Part shown: piece by piece, positions 6,331-6,587 of the stretch
Position numbering within the stretch: position 1 is the stretch's first letter
Layout: each line of letters starts with the position of its first letter
DNA from: Promethearchaeota archaeon
Lineage (GTDB): Archaea; Asgardarchaeota; Lokiarchaeia; Sigynarchaeales; SOKP01
Length of the DNA: 6,587 bases
Direction: 5' to 3'
NCBI GenBank assembly: GCA_030668025.1
Contig: DAOUUT010000212.1
Span: 1 to 6,587 of the forward strand
Program-made: the position numbers and the translations under genes
The notes under the pieces: generated by a model
The model's database searches: none
What the model was told of the DNA's origin: nothing
The model's input: the letters and a program-made list of their open reading frames with translations, nothing else

Positions 6331-6358
6331 CATATTATTTTATACATATTATTTTATA
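6331..6358 (-). repeat. Perfect 14-bp tandem duplication with two TATA-like boxes
   Basis: CATATTATTTTATA occurs twice without a gap (6331-6344 and 6345-6358). On the minus strand each copy reads TATAAAATAATATG and holds a TATAAAAT box. The proximal box would start a leaderless yjbQ transcript near 6314; the distal one would start near 6328 and include the GGTGATT site. The distal copy also contains the TAA stop of the crotonase gene (6354-6356). The duplication is certain; the promoter role is inference. Confidence 0.7.
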
Positions 6359-6587
6359 TCTTCTTAAAATTACCGTGTTTACCTTTACCGTTAGTAAAAG
6401 CTTGGCTTCCTTCCATGTATTCTCCGCTTTCCAAGGTTTTTAAACCGTATTCAAATTCATTTACCATCGCATCTTTAATATCTAATCCAAATTGTTCATA
6501 AGCGGAGAAGCGATCGTTTCTCATGCAAGTTTTTGGAAAAGCCGCAATTTCTCTTGCTAATTTTTCTGCTTCTATCCTCGATTGGCC
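6354..6587 (-). CDS. Crotonase/enoyl-CoA hydratase family protein, C-terminal fragment
   Basis: The minus strand is open from the window edge at 6587 to the TAA at 6354-6356 and gives 77 residues; the start is outside the window. EAEKLAREIAAFPKTCMRND (6-25) followed by RFSAYEQFG (26-34) is the characteristic C-terminal helix region of a crotonase subgroup annotated as enoyl-CoA hydratase family. The ending EGSQAFTNGKGKHGNF (59-74) matches the usual EG..AF..G.GRHG tail. Crotonases act on acyl-CoA thioesters (hydration, isomerisation or hydrolysis); the oxyanion hole and catalytic glutamates are in the missing part, so the reaction cannot be named. yjbQ follows 38 bases downstream on the same strand. 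Confidence 0.85.
   Translation of the reverse strand, partial: GQSRIEAEKLAREIAAFPKTCMRNDRFSAYEQFGLDIKDAMVNEFEYGLKTLESGEYMEGSQAFTNGKGKHGNFKKI

Overview
The window is AT-rich and gene-dense, with short spacers and no gap longer than about 130 bases. It looks archaeal. Several starts have a BRE/TATA-like element about 25-30 bases upstream of the start codon, implying leaderless or nearly leaderless transcripts. Others have GGTGAT-type or AAGGGAT-type ribosome binding sites, and likely gene ends carry T-runs rather than strong hairpins. Protein composition (Lys/Ile/Asn/Glu rich) and the mix of genes (GPH symporter, FucI-like isomerase, DUF2961 protein, YjbQ, crotonase) would fit a Lokiarchaeia-type Asgard archaeon. 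That placement is an inference from style; no phylogenetic marker is present.

Layout. (1) Bases 1-355, +: the C-terminal end of a sulfatase. (2) 463-1956, +: an L-fucose/L-arabinose isomerase-superfamily protein. (3) 2086-3450, +: a GPH/MelB-type sugar:cation symporter. (4) 3481-4530, -: a DUF2961 (GH172-like) putative glycoside hydrolase, convergent with the symporter. (5) 4641-5870, +: a DHA1-like 12-helix MFS transporter, divergent from the hydrolase. (6) 5893-6315, -: a complete YjbQ/UPF0047 protein. (7) 6354-6587, -: the C-terminal end of a crotonase/enoyl-CoA hydratase-family protein. No RNA genes, CRISPR arrays or mobile elements were seen.

How the genes may work together. The first four genes read as a carbohydrate-use locus: a sulfatase to remove sulfate esters, a symporter for uptake, a hydrolase with no visible signal peptide to cut an imported oligosaccharide in the cytosol, and an aldose-ketose isomerase for the released monosaccharide. 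FucI enzymes act on L-fucose and D-arabinose, and GH172 includes furanosidases acting on D-fructose and D-arabinose units. A sulfated D-arabinose- or fucose-containing glycan is therefore a reasonable but unproven substrate guess. The last three genes (MFS exporter, YjbQ, crotonase) have no obvious link to that pathway.

The most distinctive non-coding structure is a perfect 14-bp tandem duplication at 6331-6358. It places two TATA-like boxes in front of yjbQ and overlaps the crotonase stop codon.
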